DNA of 64,000 bases, from NCBI RefSeq assembly GCF_949628265.1, contig NC_088789.1, forward strand, positions 27,707,883 through 27,771,882. The letters are read 5' to 3'. Source of the DNA: Cloeon dipterum. Its lineage: Eukaryota > Arthropoda > Insecta > Ephemeroptera > Baetidae. Shown here in pieces: positions 12,345-24,078 of this stretch; position 1 is the first letter of the stretch, and the number at the start of each line of letters is the position of its first letter. The translations under genes and the position numbers were made by a program. The notes beneath the pieces were generated by a model that saw nothing but the letters and a program-made list of their open reading frames with translations, did no database searches and had not been told where the DNA came from.

Positions 12345-13539
12345 GATAATCGAAAATGACAAATCAGGCCTATGACGCTCTTTGCTCCTATCTCGCGCGA
12401 AGTCGGCACTGCAGCAAAAAAATGTCGTGCTATAGCTCTCTCACAATCCCATTTTTCTCTCTTATCGTATAAAGGTACTTACTGCGTGATAAGATACACT
12501 TGCTCTCTATGGATTACAAATGGATTATTATATTTGTATGCGCTTGGCCAAAATCAATTTCCAGGAAAAGTGTTCAAAAAAATTTAATTGAATACTTTTC
12601 TGGAAATTCTATACCGCGAATCATATCAGTGATGAAATAATTGGGGCTGTATATAACGGAAAAACCATCAAAAACTTTTTATTTCCCATTTTTTTATGCT
12701 CGCAATAAATATACACCTCGTATATACGTGTTTGCTTTCAAACGAAGCTTCAAAATTTGGTAAAAAATAAAATGCGCATATAATAGTTGGACATTTCGTA
12801 TTTCATGTTGAAAACAGACCAGCCAAAAGCGAGCCTTTTGAAACAATAATCCACCTGCCGGAAACTCCAGATGAATTTCACAATTCATGAACCAAGCAAA
12901 GCCCCGATGGCACTTCCCGGAATATTGCACAACCTCTGCAGGCCAAGTTAGAACAAAATTTATAATTCAACAGACCCGAATAGGTAACTCTTAAAGGTCC
13001 ACTGATTGCGAGGTCAATCTTTGTCGGCGTCTTTTGGAGTTTGAAACCGCCATCAAAACCAGTTTATTTATTTACGTAGATTAGAACATTCAATAAAATC
13101 CGGAATCGTGCAAATTAGAGACTTGCAACCGCAATAAGACTAACATTTAAATTATTAGCTTTATTCAGATATATAAAATATATCTTTACGTTTAATCTCT
13201 TTTCATTAAAAAAATTCCAAAACAACTTTTATTCCATTAATCCGAAATATAAACAGGTGCGATTTTGGAATACGTCAAAACATCAATTTAAAACAGCAAA
13301 ATTAATGTGTATCACAAAAAAAACACTCAGTTGATTTATTATTTATTTATTCTCTTCCACCAGCAGTAAATTGCACATCATCATGATGATCAGGTTTCAA
13401 TCCACGAATCCAGCTAGCCGAGAGGGGAGAAGGGAAGACTGTATTGTGGAAAATTTCCTAATATTCTAAAAAGAAACAATTATCTTTTCAATAACTGTGA
13501 AATTGTGAGCAGCTTTTGGCAAAGGTTGAGATTGCATAA
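12345..13539. other. Upstream region of chitin synthase, no gene seen
   Basis: AT-rich, with no recognisable coding potential or repeat family. It may contain regulatory sequence for the chitin synthase gene, but I identify no specific site. Confidence 0.4.
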
Positions 13540-13679
13540 CGTCCTGGTCCTGGTAAAATTGCGCAAGGTTCAACAAACACCCAAATTTCCCTTGTCAAAT
13601 TGATTGTTGACCTTTTCTTGCAATAAGGAAATTCGCGTTTGGTTGTTGAAAGTTGCGCAATTTTACCGGGACCAGGACG
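13540..13679. mobile_element. Repeat family F copy 1, 140-bp element with terminal inverted repeats
   Basis: The left end CGTCCTGGTCCTGGTAAAAT is mirrored at the right end as ATTTTACCGGGACCAGGACG, and the match continues inward through TTGCGCAA. ATAA lies directly outside both ends, consistent with a short target-site duplication. There is no coding capacity. Confidence 0.7.
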
Positions 13680-13911
13680 ATAACAATGGTAATAGAGACA
13701 GTTTTGGAACTTCATAGCTCAGTATATCTATCGTATTTCCAATTAAAGTGTTCTGACTGAGAGCTATCCATGACGGGTGAATGCTCGGTCAAAAGTTGTT
13801 TGTCTGCTTTTTGCTATCCTTATCCTTTTGCGCTACTAGAAATCCGTAACGATGGTAATATAAGTTTTAAAAATCCGTTATTTTTGTGAATTAAGTGGCA
13901 CAGAGATTTTT

Positions 13912-14710
13912 AACAGAGATAAGCGCTCTCAGAAGAGTCGACGAACGCATTTTCCCATGTTACTGATGTGTTTAATGTGGTTTCTACTTGCAGCTAAAGA
14001 GTTGCTCTATCGATTTATAATCACAGAAACACATTAGAAGTTGATTTGGAATGTATTTGAATTGACTTAACTGCGAGCGAAACACACTCAAATCGGATCC
14101 GAGACAGCACGAAAAATCCTTGAAGCTGATTGGCTGACTCATTGCGCATGTCTGCAGATTCACAACACATGTGATCTGAGTTTTGTTACGTCAGCCAATC
14201 AGCATCGAGGATTTTTTCGTGCTGTCTCCAATTCTTCAACTTTTGGTACCGGGGTTTTCGGTATAAAAAATACTTTATTTTTTTATGTGCGTGAAACCCG
14301 AAATGTTCAGCGTTGAAACAGTTGAAATTGGCCGACGAAGAGGGGGGCGTAATCGAGGGAATACAATATGGCGGCAAGAGTGCACTTCTCGCGCCACTCA
14401 TAGGGGGCGTGGTGCACCACCATATTGTATTCCCTCGGTTAAGCCCCCTCTTCGGCGGCCAATTTCGGCTGTTTCAACGCTGAACATTTCGGTTTCACGC
14501 ACATCAAAAAATCAAGTATTTTTAATACCAAAAACCCCGTTGAAGGAAACATCCCTAATCAAAATTGAATTTAATGTGTTTCTGCGATTATTAATTGATT
14601 TTACCAACTCTTTAGCTGCAGTAAACATCAATCGGAAGCAGAAAAATGGCAACATGAATTAAAATGGGAATATGTGTTTGGCAACTTTTCTGAGAGCGTT
14701 TATCTCTGTT
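13912..14710. mobile_element. Repeat family C copy 1, ~800-bp foldback element
   Basis: The outer arms begin GAGATAAGCGCTCTCAGAA and end TTCTGAGAGCGTTTATCTC, and the pairing continues through a phrase resembling CAGCTAAAGAGTT on both sides. A second inverted pair lies inside (around 14091-14230: GACAGCACGAAAAATCC with GGATTTTTTCGTGCTGTC), and a third hairpin at 14234-14545. A shorter relative sits in the TMEM205-like gene at 28507-28877. Confidence 0.75.
14234..14545. repeat. Hairpin G nested in foldback element C
   Basis: Near-perfect palindrome of about 310 bp. The left arm holds GAAATGTTCAGCGTTGAAAC and GGGAATACAATATGG. The right arm holds their complements, GTTTCAACGCTGAACATTTC and CCATATTGTATTCCC. 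The spacer is around 14372-14410. It is absent from the second copy of element C, so it looks like an independent insertion. Confidence 0.75.
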
Positions 14711-14939
14711 TCCGGTCTCTACTTTTTACAAAGGGAAACCATCAAAGGAGAGAAGCATTTCATTATTTTTTGTTCAATGACAGCGATGTTGCTTTTATTT
14801 AAATGCTAAAAAAATTAATTTCCTTGCAGAACATATTTTATAGCTGACAAATGAACACGAAAAATTATTATTGAAAGGGTGTCAGCAGCTGTCAAGTTTC
14901 TTATTGTTAGATCTAGAAGCAACAAAGACAGCACAGCTT

Positions 14940-14945
14940 TTTATT
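14940..14945 (-). terminator. Poly(A) signal of the ABT1-like gene
   Basis: AATAAA on the minus strand, 106 bp after the stop codon of the ABT1-like gene. Confidence 0.5.
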
Positions 14946-15050
14946 TTTTGTTGATATAAAAAGAACAGGGACACAAGGAAATTAATGAGCAAAAACTCTT
15001 CTTCTCATTGTCAACAGTCACTTCTCGGCAAAATGAACACAATTCCAGTT

Positions 15051-15871
15051 TTATCCAAAGAGCGAACTGATTACTTCCGTCCTTTCCGCACTTTTATTGC
15101 TCTTCTTGTTCTTCTTCTTTTTGTGTTCCGAGTCGAGCTTTCTCTGGGGAATTTCGAAGCCTTCCTTCTGCTTCACATTCTCGAGCATCTGCTTTTTCTG
15201 CATGTGACGGATCTTCTCGCTCTTGTCCAAACTCAGCTGGAAGTGGGACGCCTCCTTCTTGGCCTGCGACACTTCTGTTCTCACTCGTTGCCGGTGCACC
15301 GCCCTCTCGTAGGCCAATCTCTCACTCAAATGTGCCCATTTGAACCTGAAATTTTTAAAAATGAAACAGTTGAATAAATTCACGAAATATTGGGCGAATC
15401 ATTTGAATGTTGTATCACCTTGGCAAGTATTTGAAGCTCCACAACTGATCATAAAACTTGCTCTTCTTTCTGTCGCTCATTTTCTGGTTGTTAAGCATCG
15501 CCAGACATTCCTTTGCTTTCCGCTTGCTCTTGAACTCAACCCAGCCTTCAGAGTACCTTCGGACCTTTTTGAAACGGGCGCCTGCAATATAATAAGCTTG
15601 AAACCTTCATAACACAGTAAGCATCAAGTAAATTACCAGCTTTTGCGTCTTTCTGCAAAAATATTCTGCCAATTTCACCAAAGGGCGTCAGCATTTCCCT
15701 TAGGATGGTTGCATTCATATATGGGGGGATGTTAGGCAGGTAGAGAATTCCTGTTTTCGTCTTCTTCTTCTCCACAGTTTCCTCTTCATCGTCCAGTTCG
15801 AGCAGTTCGTCATCACTGTAGTGCTCTGCAGACTCTTCCGCTTCCATCCCGACATCCTCTTCACTGCTCAT
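15051..15871 (-). CDS. ABT1: Activator of basal transcription 1 / ESF2-type ribosome biogenesis protein
   Basis: Nucleolar RNA-binding protein; the yeast relative Esf2 works in the small-subunit processome on pre-18S rRNA. Three coding exons: 15871-15637, 15581-15419, 15345-15051, all GT-AG with matching phases, giving 230 residues, slightly short for the family. An acidic N-terminus (~3-35) leads into an RRM fold that starts with GILYLPNIP (~41-49) and runs through EIGRIFLQ and YSEGWVEFKSKRKAKECL. A basic C-terminal region with HKKKKNKK follows, as in ABT1/ESF2. The Met chosen is the first in frame and directly precedes the acidic stretch. The neighbours on both sides are spacers. Assignment is from the family pattern and is fairly secure at family level. 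Confidence 0.88.
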
Positions 15872-16454
15872 TTTTGTGTTTTTGCTGGAATAACAAACCT
15901 AAATAAATAATTAAATTCTTTTCGGGGTGAAATACCTACAGGAATATAAATTCGCGAATTTGATAAATATTTCCGCAGCCCCCACGGACAATAAAAATAC
16001 AAAATTCAGGCGAAAAACACTCAATCAGCACTCAATGCGGCTTTGTTTTGATTTCGCTTTCGCTGCCATGCGATCGCGCTCACATGTGTTTTCTAAGCGG
16101 CGTGGTGAGCGTTCGTCCGCTGGCGTGCAGGTGGCAGCACTGCACGAACTTTACGCATTAAGCCTCAAATCAATCGCATGCCTTCAACATTCCAAACTAA
16201 TTTCTCCTCCATTCGTTCTTTTACTAGGCTATTTTCTGTTCTGGCGTCTCGTGATTTATGCCCGTCATACCACCGCGTGCGTGCGGTCTCCCACTCGATA
16301 AAAAATATATTCCTCCATTCATTCAAGTTCTCCGCGCTTACAATAAAATTAGTGTTTAAATAGGCATAAATAAATATTTCCTCTTAATTCTCACACCAAT
16401 TAGTTAGATCGCGAGACGAGATAGGAATTGAAATTAACAAAAATGCACGATATT
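15872..16454. other. ABT1-like 5' flank, no gene seen
   Basis: Presumed promoter and leader of the ABT1-like gene. The patch at 16060-16150 is GC-richer. No core promoter motif can be fixed. Confidence 0.4.
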
Positions 16455-16602
16455 CGTCTTAGCGCGTTAGCGAAAAAATTGCGCAAATTTCAACTATGAT
16501 ACCAAACGCGAATTTTATTTTGTTGCTAAAAAGGAAATAATTCGTTAGCCAAAATTTGGGTCTTTGTTGAACGATGCGCGCTATTTAACCGCGACCAGGA
16601 CG
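16455..16602. mobile_element. Repeat family F copy 2, degenerate
   Basis: It keeps the internal AAATTGCGCAAATTTCAAC of the left end and GACCAGGACG of the right end of the 13.5-kb copy, with many changes elsewhere. No target duplication is visible. Confidence 0.5.
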
Positions 16603-16616
16603 AAATAATAATGTTA

Positions 16617-17038
16617 TTAAAGTGGAATGATACAAGTAAACAATTGAAAAAAATTTAAATTGTTGGATGCCGTAACAATTGACCGATAAACAATTTGTAA
16701 TAATAAAAATGGACCTTCATACAGTAACAATTCAAATTTTGCCAATTTTCTCCAAAATGTACAGTGCTTGAACACATTTTCTCGGCATATTCCGATTCCT
16801 CTCGTCGAGATCTGTCCAACGATGTAACTGGGGAAACTCTTGGTTTTGAAATTAAATCGGATTTCAAGTAAGGAGACAGCCATTACCATTTGAAAAGCAC
16901 GCTAACTTTCCAGCCGATTTTCTCAAAAAATTACAGTGCTTGTTAGGTCAATTTAGGCTTTAACTGAATCCTAAGGGACGAGTTTATGCATTGGCAACAA
17001 GCGTTTTCCAGGCTTTTCCAGTATCATTCTTCTTTAAA
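16617..17038 (+). mobile_element. Repeat family A copy 1 (TIR element)
   Basis: The copy runs from TTAAAGTGGAATGATAC to AGTATCATTCTTCTTTAAA. Ends are inverted repeats. Internal landmarks are CATATTCCGATTCCTCTCG, GGGGAAACTCTTGGTTTTG and GCATTGGCAACAAGC. No coding capacity. Confidence 0.8.
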
Positions 17039-17460
17039 GTGGATTGATAAGTGAAACAATTTATTGATTTTTTTTAATTGTAGGATAAAATAGGCAGTTG
17101 ATCGATAAACAATTTGTTCTACAATTTGTAATAATCAAAAAGGACCGGCCTCACTACAGAAAAATTCAATTTTTACAATTTTTCTTGGCAGATTTCGATA
17201 CTTCATCTCGTTAAAATCTATTCAACAGTGTAATGCCAATTTTTGTTCTTTTTGGAGAAACTCTTAATTTTTTTTTAATCAGATTAGTAGAGAGACAGTT
17301 CTTCAACCATTTGAGAAACATGCTAACTTTTTGCACACACCTTTTCCCAAAAATTTACATCCAATTTTGGCTTCAACTGAATCCTAAGGGATGAATTATT
17401 CATGTATCAGCAACAAGTATTTTCCAGGCTTTTGCAGTATCAATTATTATCTATCCTCTT
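17033..17460 (+). mobile_element. Repeat family A copy 2, divergent, joined head-to-tail to copy 1
   Basis: It starts in the same TTTAAAG that ends copy 1, keeps the order of landmarks (GATCGATAAACAATTTGTTC, GGAGAAACTCTTAA, CAACTGAATCCTAAGGGAT, TTTTCCAGGCTTTTGCAGTA), and is clearly more diverged. Confidence 0.65.
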
Positions 17461-18436
17461 CAAACGCCGACTGGCAAGAGGAAGAGTGTTCTCATTATTG
17501 TTGTAACAACCGCATTAGAGACAATTGAACATAACCCATATACTCATTAAATGGCAGATTGCCAGCGCGCGGCAGGGAAATGACTAGCGTGCGTCTCTGT
17601 GGAGATTTACGCATGCGAAATTGTATGCAAATAGCCAGCAGCTTTCGTTATTAATTTATTGTAACAGAATAACACCTTCAGAGCTCACAATCAGTGGTGT
17701 GAATAGTGCGAGGGGCGGAGCAGCCGGAAGCAAATTGATTCATTCAAAAGGGAAGACGTTTATTCTCACAATCAATCAGCTGAACAAAGAAACACACCTT
17801 TCGATTACAGCGAGAGAGAAAAAATCGAGAGGAGAGAGAGAGAGAGATAAGTTCGCACAAGGGAGGGTCAACAAATTGATTGAAGGATAATTTTGCACTC
17901 CAGAAAGCGAGCGGCAGAAGGTCAAATTGATAGAATAATCGCTATCTCGCGCGCACGCTGCTGCTGCTGCGCCTTTGCTTCTTCTTGCGCGCTGCCCCAT
18001 GTGGATGTGTGTCTAATTGAGATTCGCGAGAAACGTGGATGGATGAAGTGTATATATATATAAATCGTTCGAGAACAGAACTAACAGATCGCTTGTTTAT
18101 CTTGTTGACCAGCCAACTCGCTTGCTCTCACGTGATTTCGTAGAAAATGAGCAGATAGGGGATAGAGCAGGTTGTTAGTTTGTTTTATTCGAGGTATTTT
18201 TGGAGTGTTTATTGCATAAGCTTAAACAAAAGTGTCGATAGAGTGGTGTCGTTTAAAAATAATTAATCAGTCCGATCTTGATTTAGGTTGCTAGGCGTCT
18301 TCTTTTCATTCAAAAATAAGGAAATCGGGCCACTTTTGTTTGGAAGTAAAAGCAATTTATCTCATAAATCGGGAGATTATTAATTTAAACTTGTACTAAA
18401 TCGCGGAAAATTGACAATTTCACGAAAATTTGAATT

Positions 18437-18832
18437 TTTAAAGAGGAATGAAACTGCAAAAGCCTAGAAAATGCATAAACTCATCCCTTAGGATTCAGTT
18501 AAAGCCTAAATTGACCTAAGAAGCACTGTAATTTTTTGAGAAAATTTGCTGGAACGTTACCGTGCTTTTCAAATGGTAATGGCTGTCTCCTTACTTGAAA
18601 TCCGATTTAATTTCAAAACCAAGAGTTTTCCCAATAAGTGGCATACACCGTTGGACAAATCTCGACGAGAGGAATCGGAATATGCCAAGAAATATGTTCA
18701 AGCACTGTAAATTTTAGAGAAAATTAGCAAAATTTGAATTTTTAATGTAGCAAATTGTTGAACAAATTAGTTTATCGATCAATTGCATATGGCATCCAAC
18801 AATTCAAATGATTTTCAATGGTTTGTCCTGTA
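18437..18832 (-). mobile_element. Repeat family A copy 3
   Basis: Reverse-orientation copy from TTTAAAGAGGAATGAAACTG to CAATGGTTTGTCCTG. It holds the complements of the landmark phrases. Confidence 0.75.
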
Positions 18833-19689
18833 ATTCGATGAAATTGCCGGATTTTGTACAGAGGAAATAGTTTCAGCATTAATTAGCATTCAAAATTAAA
18901 TCCAAATTAGAAAATATTTATCCTGATGTAATTCATCGTTATATAATTTCAGTTTAAAAATTTAACGAAACCTATACACAAATTATAAAATTGACCTTTA
19001 TTAGCAGCGGCACTCAAAAGACTCAAACCGTTTAAACCTTTTGTGTCTGGACGAGTTTTGATTAGTGCATATTAATATCCTATCACACAAATTACGTCAG
19101 TTCAAATGTGACCTTGGCGTGCCCATCGACATCGACGTTCAATGTCTGTGAAAACTGAAGTGGGAGAGGTAGTATTATAGTTTTATCAATATGCGCGTTT
19201 TCAGGGACACACACACTAAATTTCAAAACGTCCAGAAGCACCATGAACAAACGGAAGCCTCGCTATACGATAACAAACTTTGCACACATTGGTAGTTCAA
19301 TGGCACACAAAGGTGCCGTTTTTTTCCTTCGCATGAACATTGAACGCGCGGCGGTTATCTGTTCAGCAGCGAAAAACGTGATTTCTCTCCTGGTTAATTA
19401 AATAAAGCGGGCCAAATGACTGCTCCTCTGCTGGCTGTCAGTGCATCTTGATAATCACTCACGTTTTATTTACACACGGAAAAAGCTTCAAAACAAATAC
19501 GCACTTTGGCAATCCGGAGTAAAGGTCGCCATATCTGATTTTAAATGACGTTAAAGGGGTTTCCCAAAGATTATATTTATATTGCTGTCTCACCTGCACA
19601 AACTTTAAAATCGATCAATATTTAAGCAAGGGTTCTGGTTCTTTCCTCATTTTCAGATGAGATCAATTCCTGCGTCTCTTTCCTTAAAG

Positions 19690-20005
19690 CAATTTCCCGC
19701 AAAATCCCAGAAAAGCCGTTTGAAAAGTTTAAATGGCTGAAATTAAGCTTGATTTTGTGACAACTAACTTAGAAAAAATTAAAACTATACCGCAAGTTGT
19801 TATAAATTTCTGCTCCCGATTTTCCCGGAGCACTCGTCTGTCAGAAATTTGAGGAAAAATCATGAAAAAATGGCAAGTTTTTTAATTTTCAATAAATATT
19901 AGTTAAAATTGTGACTTTAGCTATTTCTTTGGAGAATGGTCATCTTTTATTAAAAAAAATAAAACTGTAGCAAGAAAAAACTCCAGATTTGTGTGATTTT
20001 CCTTG
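19690..20005 (+). repeat. Repeat family D copy 1
   Basis: Shared order of phrases with 58490-58825: AAGCTTGATTTTGTGA, AACTTAGAAAAAATTAA, ATTTCTGC, GTGACT then a GTCATCTTT-A stretch, and GTAGC-AAAAA. AT-rich and non-coding; ends not defined. Confidence 0.5.
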
Positions 20006-20009
20006 TAAA

Positions 20010-21580
20010 ATCTGGAGAAAGCACCAAATGTCGAAGGTTTCCCGTATAAAAGGATTCGAAGAAAAAGAATAGGGGGAATGTTTGGTGAGAAAGTGCATTT
20101 ATAATTTGCATCCTGTGCTGTCATGTGTGTGGTCGGACTGTCCAAATACGGGCGTATCTCGCGTTCGTCTGCACGTCGCGTGTGGTTGATGCAGCGCACG
20201 CCGATGAGTCACACGTGCAGCACAGCTTCCTCCGCTCTATATCTGCAATCATCAAAGGAGGCTGCGAGCGAGCGAGAGAGGCTCGGCTCGGCTCGCTGAT
20301 CTCTACATGCGGCTGACGTAACCAGGCACAAGTATTTTTCAAGTTAGCCCTGCCGTCGAGTGCACGGTTGGCTGTGAAAGGTGTGAACACGTGACAGAAG
20401 GCACGTCTCACGTCTGCTCTGCTCTGCTGCGCCGTCTCGCATGCAATTCGACGAGTCGTCCCCACGTGAGGATTTCAGACTTCAGACAGACTTGCACCAC
20501 GCACCGTTTTCCCAGAATGAAACTATACACCGCACGTTTTTCGCGCTTATCTTCGCGCACCGCACACACGCGACTTCTTGTCGCCAAATTCAATTTGGAT
20601 AATTCGCACCTCCGGTCGACATAACATAGTGTAACGTTATTACGTGCGTAAATAGAGGGAAAGCTGGTTGCTCGCGTTTTTTAAGGCTTGTCTTTTTTTG
20701 CGGTGCTGATCTTTCTTTTAGGAAGGTCGCGGCGACCAGAAATACATTTCTTTCTCTGACGCAAACCAACAACGGCTTTTGGTAATTTCACTAAGTAAGA
20801 GGGCTATTGCATAAAGTGGTGGAGCTCAAAATAAGAAGGGTCTAGGTCGCTCCTGTTTGGAGGACAGTTGATAATAAAGTCGTTTTCTTTCATGTTAATT
20901 GAAGTTTGTTAGAAAAGGCACAAATATTTTAAATTAACAAAATTATTGCATTAGAGTAAACAGAATTTAATTGTTCCTACGCATAAAAATACTTCAAGTT
21001 AAAAGTAAAGCTCTAATTTGTGTAAAATCCTTGTTACCTTTACTTAAAATACTTTCTAAATATTACGAAAGCCTAATTGTCGTTTAAATTTGAGATAAAA
21101 TCGGCTCAAAAGTTTGCTTTCTAATCAAGCGTTGTCCCCCTACTGTAAAATCACGATTTATTTCTCAATTCTGGGAATTTTTCCTCAAAATTTGCACACC
21201 TTTGGATGGATCGTGACGGGAGGAACTGAATTCAAGCAAAAAAGAAGCATTAATGGTTCGAGAAATTTGGCAAAATCTGAAATTCAAATGTTCCTTAGTC
21301 CTGATTTTAGAGAAAAACTGTTGCAAATTTTGGCAAACAATTCGCTGTGGCAGCGACCAATCCCAGTATCTTTTCCGATTGTAGCAAAATTTGCGTGTTG
21401 CAAAAATCGCTCAACAATGTGTGCAAAAATCGAAAATCCACTCTTTTGTTTGGGATACTGGGAAAAGGCGCTGCCACAGCGAATTATAACTTCATGAACC
21501 ACTTGCTAAAGCTAAGAATGCAAAATGTTCTTAATTGTTGGCTCTACTTAAATCTGATCTGATTTTGGCGAGAATGTTTG
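20010..21580. other. Spacer with a GC-richer patch, no gene seen
   Basis: The patch 20110-20620 is rich in CpG and CACGTG-type words (for example around 20392 and 20463) compared with its AT-rich surroundings, which may mark regulatory DNA. The short open frames here overlap on both strands and look random. Confidence 0.35.
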
Positions 21581-21586
21581 CACCCT

Positions 21587-22034
21587 GTTTAAAGTGGACT
21601 GATGCAGGGCAACAATTGAAAATTATTTGAATTGTCGGATGCCACAAACAATTGATCGATAAACAATTTGTTCAACTATTTGCAATAATAAAAAAGGATC
21701 TTCCTACAATAAAGACTCAAATTTTGCCAATTTTCTCCAAAATGTACAGTGCTTGAACATATTTTCTCGGCATATTCCGATTCCTCTAGTCGAGATCTGT
21801 CCAATTGTGTATGCCACTTATTGGGGAAACTCTTGGTTTTGAAATTAAATCGATTTTCAGGTAAGGAGACAACCATTACCATTTGAAAAGCACGCTAACT
21901 TTCCAGCCAATTTTCCTCAAAAAATTACAGTGCTTTTTTTAGGTCAATTTAGGCTTTAACTGAATCCTAAGGGATGAGTTTACGCATTGGCAACAAGCAT
22001 TTTCCAGGCTTTTCCAGTATAATTCCTCTTTAAA
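21587..22034 (+). mobile_element. Repeat family A copy 4
   Basis: From TTTAAAGTGGACTGATGCAG to CCAGTATAATTCCTCTTTAA, with all internal landmarks. One of the most complete copies. Confidence 0.8.
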
Positions 22035-22218
22035 AAAAACGTAACAAGTTAAATTGTTGGACAAAAACACTCAATAAAGAAATATTTTTTTTGTAAACTG
22101 TCCACAGTGTCCACCCATTTGATTTTTTTACTAAACGAAATGAGAAACCATCAGCCATGACATATACAAAATTCTTTCATGATTAAAAGGCTCATTTTTC
22201 AATCACTCAAGGAAAAAA

Positions 22219-23435
22219 CCAATCTATAATCGACGGGAACAATAATTATTCAAGAAGGCACTGCTTCCTCACGCCCACGTCATTCTCATCCAAATCAGAA
22301 TTTTATGCACACGCGGCAGGTAATTGTGACAGAATCCCCATGAGTCAGAGGGGGCGCAGTGAAAATGCGTCCTGCAAAGACCATCTGGACACTGTCCAAT
22401 ATCACAAATCACGCGCTTCTTATATAATCCACAGCGCCGAGTCAGGTGCTCTCTTCTCTCTTCTCGATTTAGAATGCCGGCGCTTTTTATCCGTCATCTC
22501 TATCCATTTTCATTCGGCTCGGGAAACGCGCGCGGCTCCAGACAAGGAGATGATTTCACTTTCATGACAAAAAGCCTTCCCTTGGTACAACGCAAACCTT
22601 GGAAAATGGACAAACACGTGTTTGTAACCGATTGCGAAACTCCAATTGAATTGAACATGCTTCGAAATCGAAACTTGGTCATTGTGCCGCGTGCTGGAAA
22701 ACCTTTCTCCGCCTGCTATGCCCGAGATCAGCTGGGGCACATTTTTTCTCCAACCGCAGACGTGTGTGTGTGCACTTGAATAATGCATCTGGGTCAATGA
22801 CTCGCGCGTTGGCCGCTGAGACAGATTATTTGCTGCTCAAACAAAACACACACCGATGGCACTCACTGCCCCGCGCCGCGAAGAGTAATTGGAGTGTCGC
22901 GCACACTCTGCTGATAACACCAATTGCGCGCATTTGGGTGGGTCAGTTTGCGCCGGACTCGACCAGACAGACGCCGATTGACTGCTTCCCTCGTTATATA
23001 AACCTTTCCTTAATTCTAAAATTAAATTTTCTCGAGATCTGGGCAAAAAATGTTTTTTTTTAACTTTAAGTAAATTTAAAGAGCAAAAGCCTGGAAAATG
23101 CTTGTTGCCAATGCATAAAATCATCCCTTAAATTCAGTTAAAGCCTAAATTGACCTAAGAAGCACTGTAATTTTTTGAGAAAATTGGCTGGAAAGTTACC
23201 GTGCTTTTCAAATGGTAAGGGCTGTCTCCTTACTTGAAATCCGATTTTATTTCAAAACCAATAGTTTCCCCAATAAGTGGCATACACAGTTGGACAGATC
23301 GAAATACTGTATATGCCAATCGCTAAAAAACCAACCTATAATCGAGGGGAACAATTACTCAAGAACCTTATTTCCTTAATTCTAAAATTAAATTTCCTCA
23401 AGATCTGGGCAAAAAATGTTTTTTCAACTCTAAGT
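22219..23435. repeat. Local duplication with a 0.75-kb length difference
   Basis: A phrase like AACCAATCTATAATCGACGG occurs at about 22219 and about 23329, and a phrase like CCTTAATTCTAAAATTAAAT at about 23009 and 23377. In the right copy the two phrases are adjacent. In the left copy they are separated by 22257-23008, a GC-richer block ending in TTATATAAACC. Confidence 0.6.
23079..23318 (-). mobile_element. Repeat family A copy 5, truncated
   Basis: It begins at CAAAAGCCTGGAAAATGC without the outer inverted end and stops soon after the GGCATACACAGTTGGACAG landmark, so roughly the distal half is missing. Confidence 0.7.
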
Positions 23436-23439
23436 GAAT

Positions 23440-24078
23440 TTAAATGCACTGCAGCATTTCCTCCTTTCAAAAGCCATCAGGTATATATTTAAATAATGTT
23501 TCTTTTGTCACGCTGTCAAACAGGGAAGATAAAATCTACATGGCCGCATGAGAGAATAAAACCATCGATCTTCGCGGTGAGCTATTTTTAAATGGAGACA
23601 CGCGCTCGTCGACGTGTTGGACAGGACAACGTGAGTTCAACGACGAGGAAAACTGTGAGGTAATTGCATTTTCGCTTCTGGGAATCGGACAATGCATCCT
23701 GCATTTCAATTAAACTTTTTGAATGGATAATCGATCGCTTTGTATGCAGCGGTGCGTTAATTGCAGAGACTCTGCTTGCGGCACATCATCCTTCCAATTC
23801 TAATCCATGGCCTGATAGTGTCACCAACGCTTTTATTCCATCATCTTTTCCTTTGAACCTAGAACAATTTTCATTGGCACAGCTTTAAGGATTTCAAATG
23901 GACTATAAATCATATGTATTTGCTTTTTAATCACGTAAACGATAGCCTTTTACATCCAGCAGAATCCATTTAAATGCAGGCTTTGTCAGTTACTAGAATT
24001 TTCTTCCATCACAGTTACGGATTTCTCACGCCAATAATCAGTTAAATGACCCGGATTTGTGAAATTTCCGAGTATAAA
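23440..24078. other. Spacer, no gene seen
   Basis: Mixed-composition sequence without a supported gene, repeat or RNA. Confidence 0.4.

Noticed and set aside
22474-22779. 101-codon open frame with a plausible composition
   Set aside because: No domain or splice context, and overlapping open frames exist on the other strand. It lies in the block of uncertain origin at 22257-23008.
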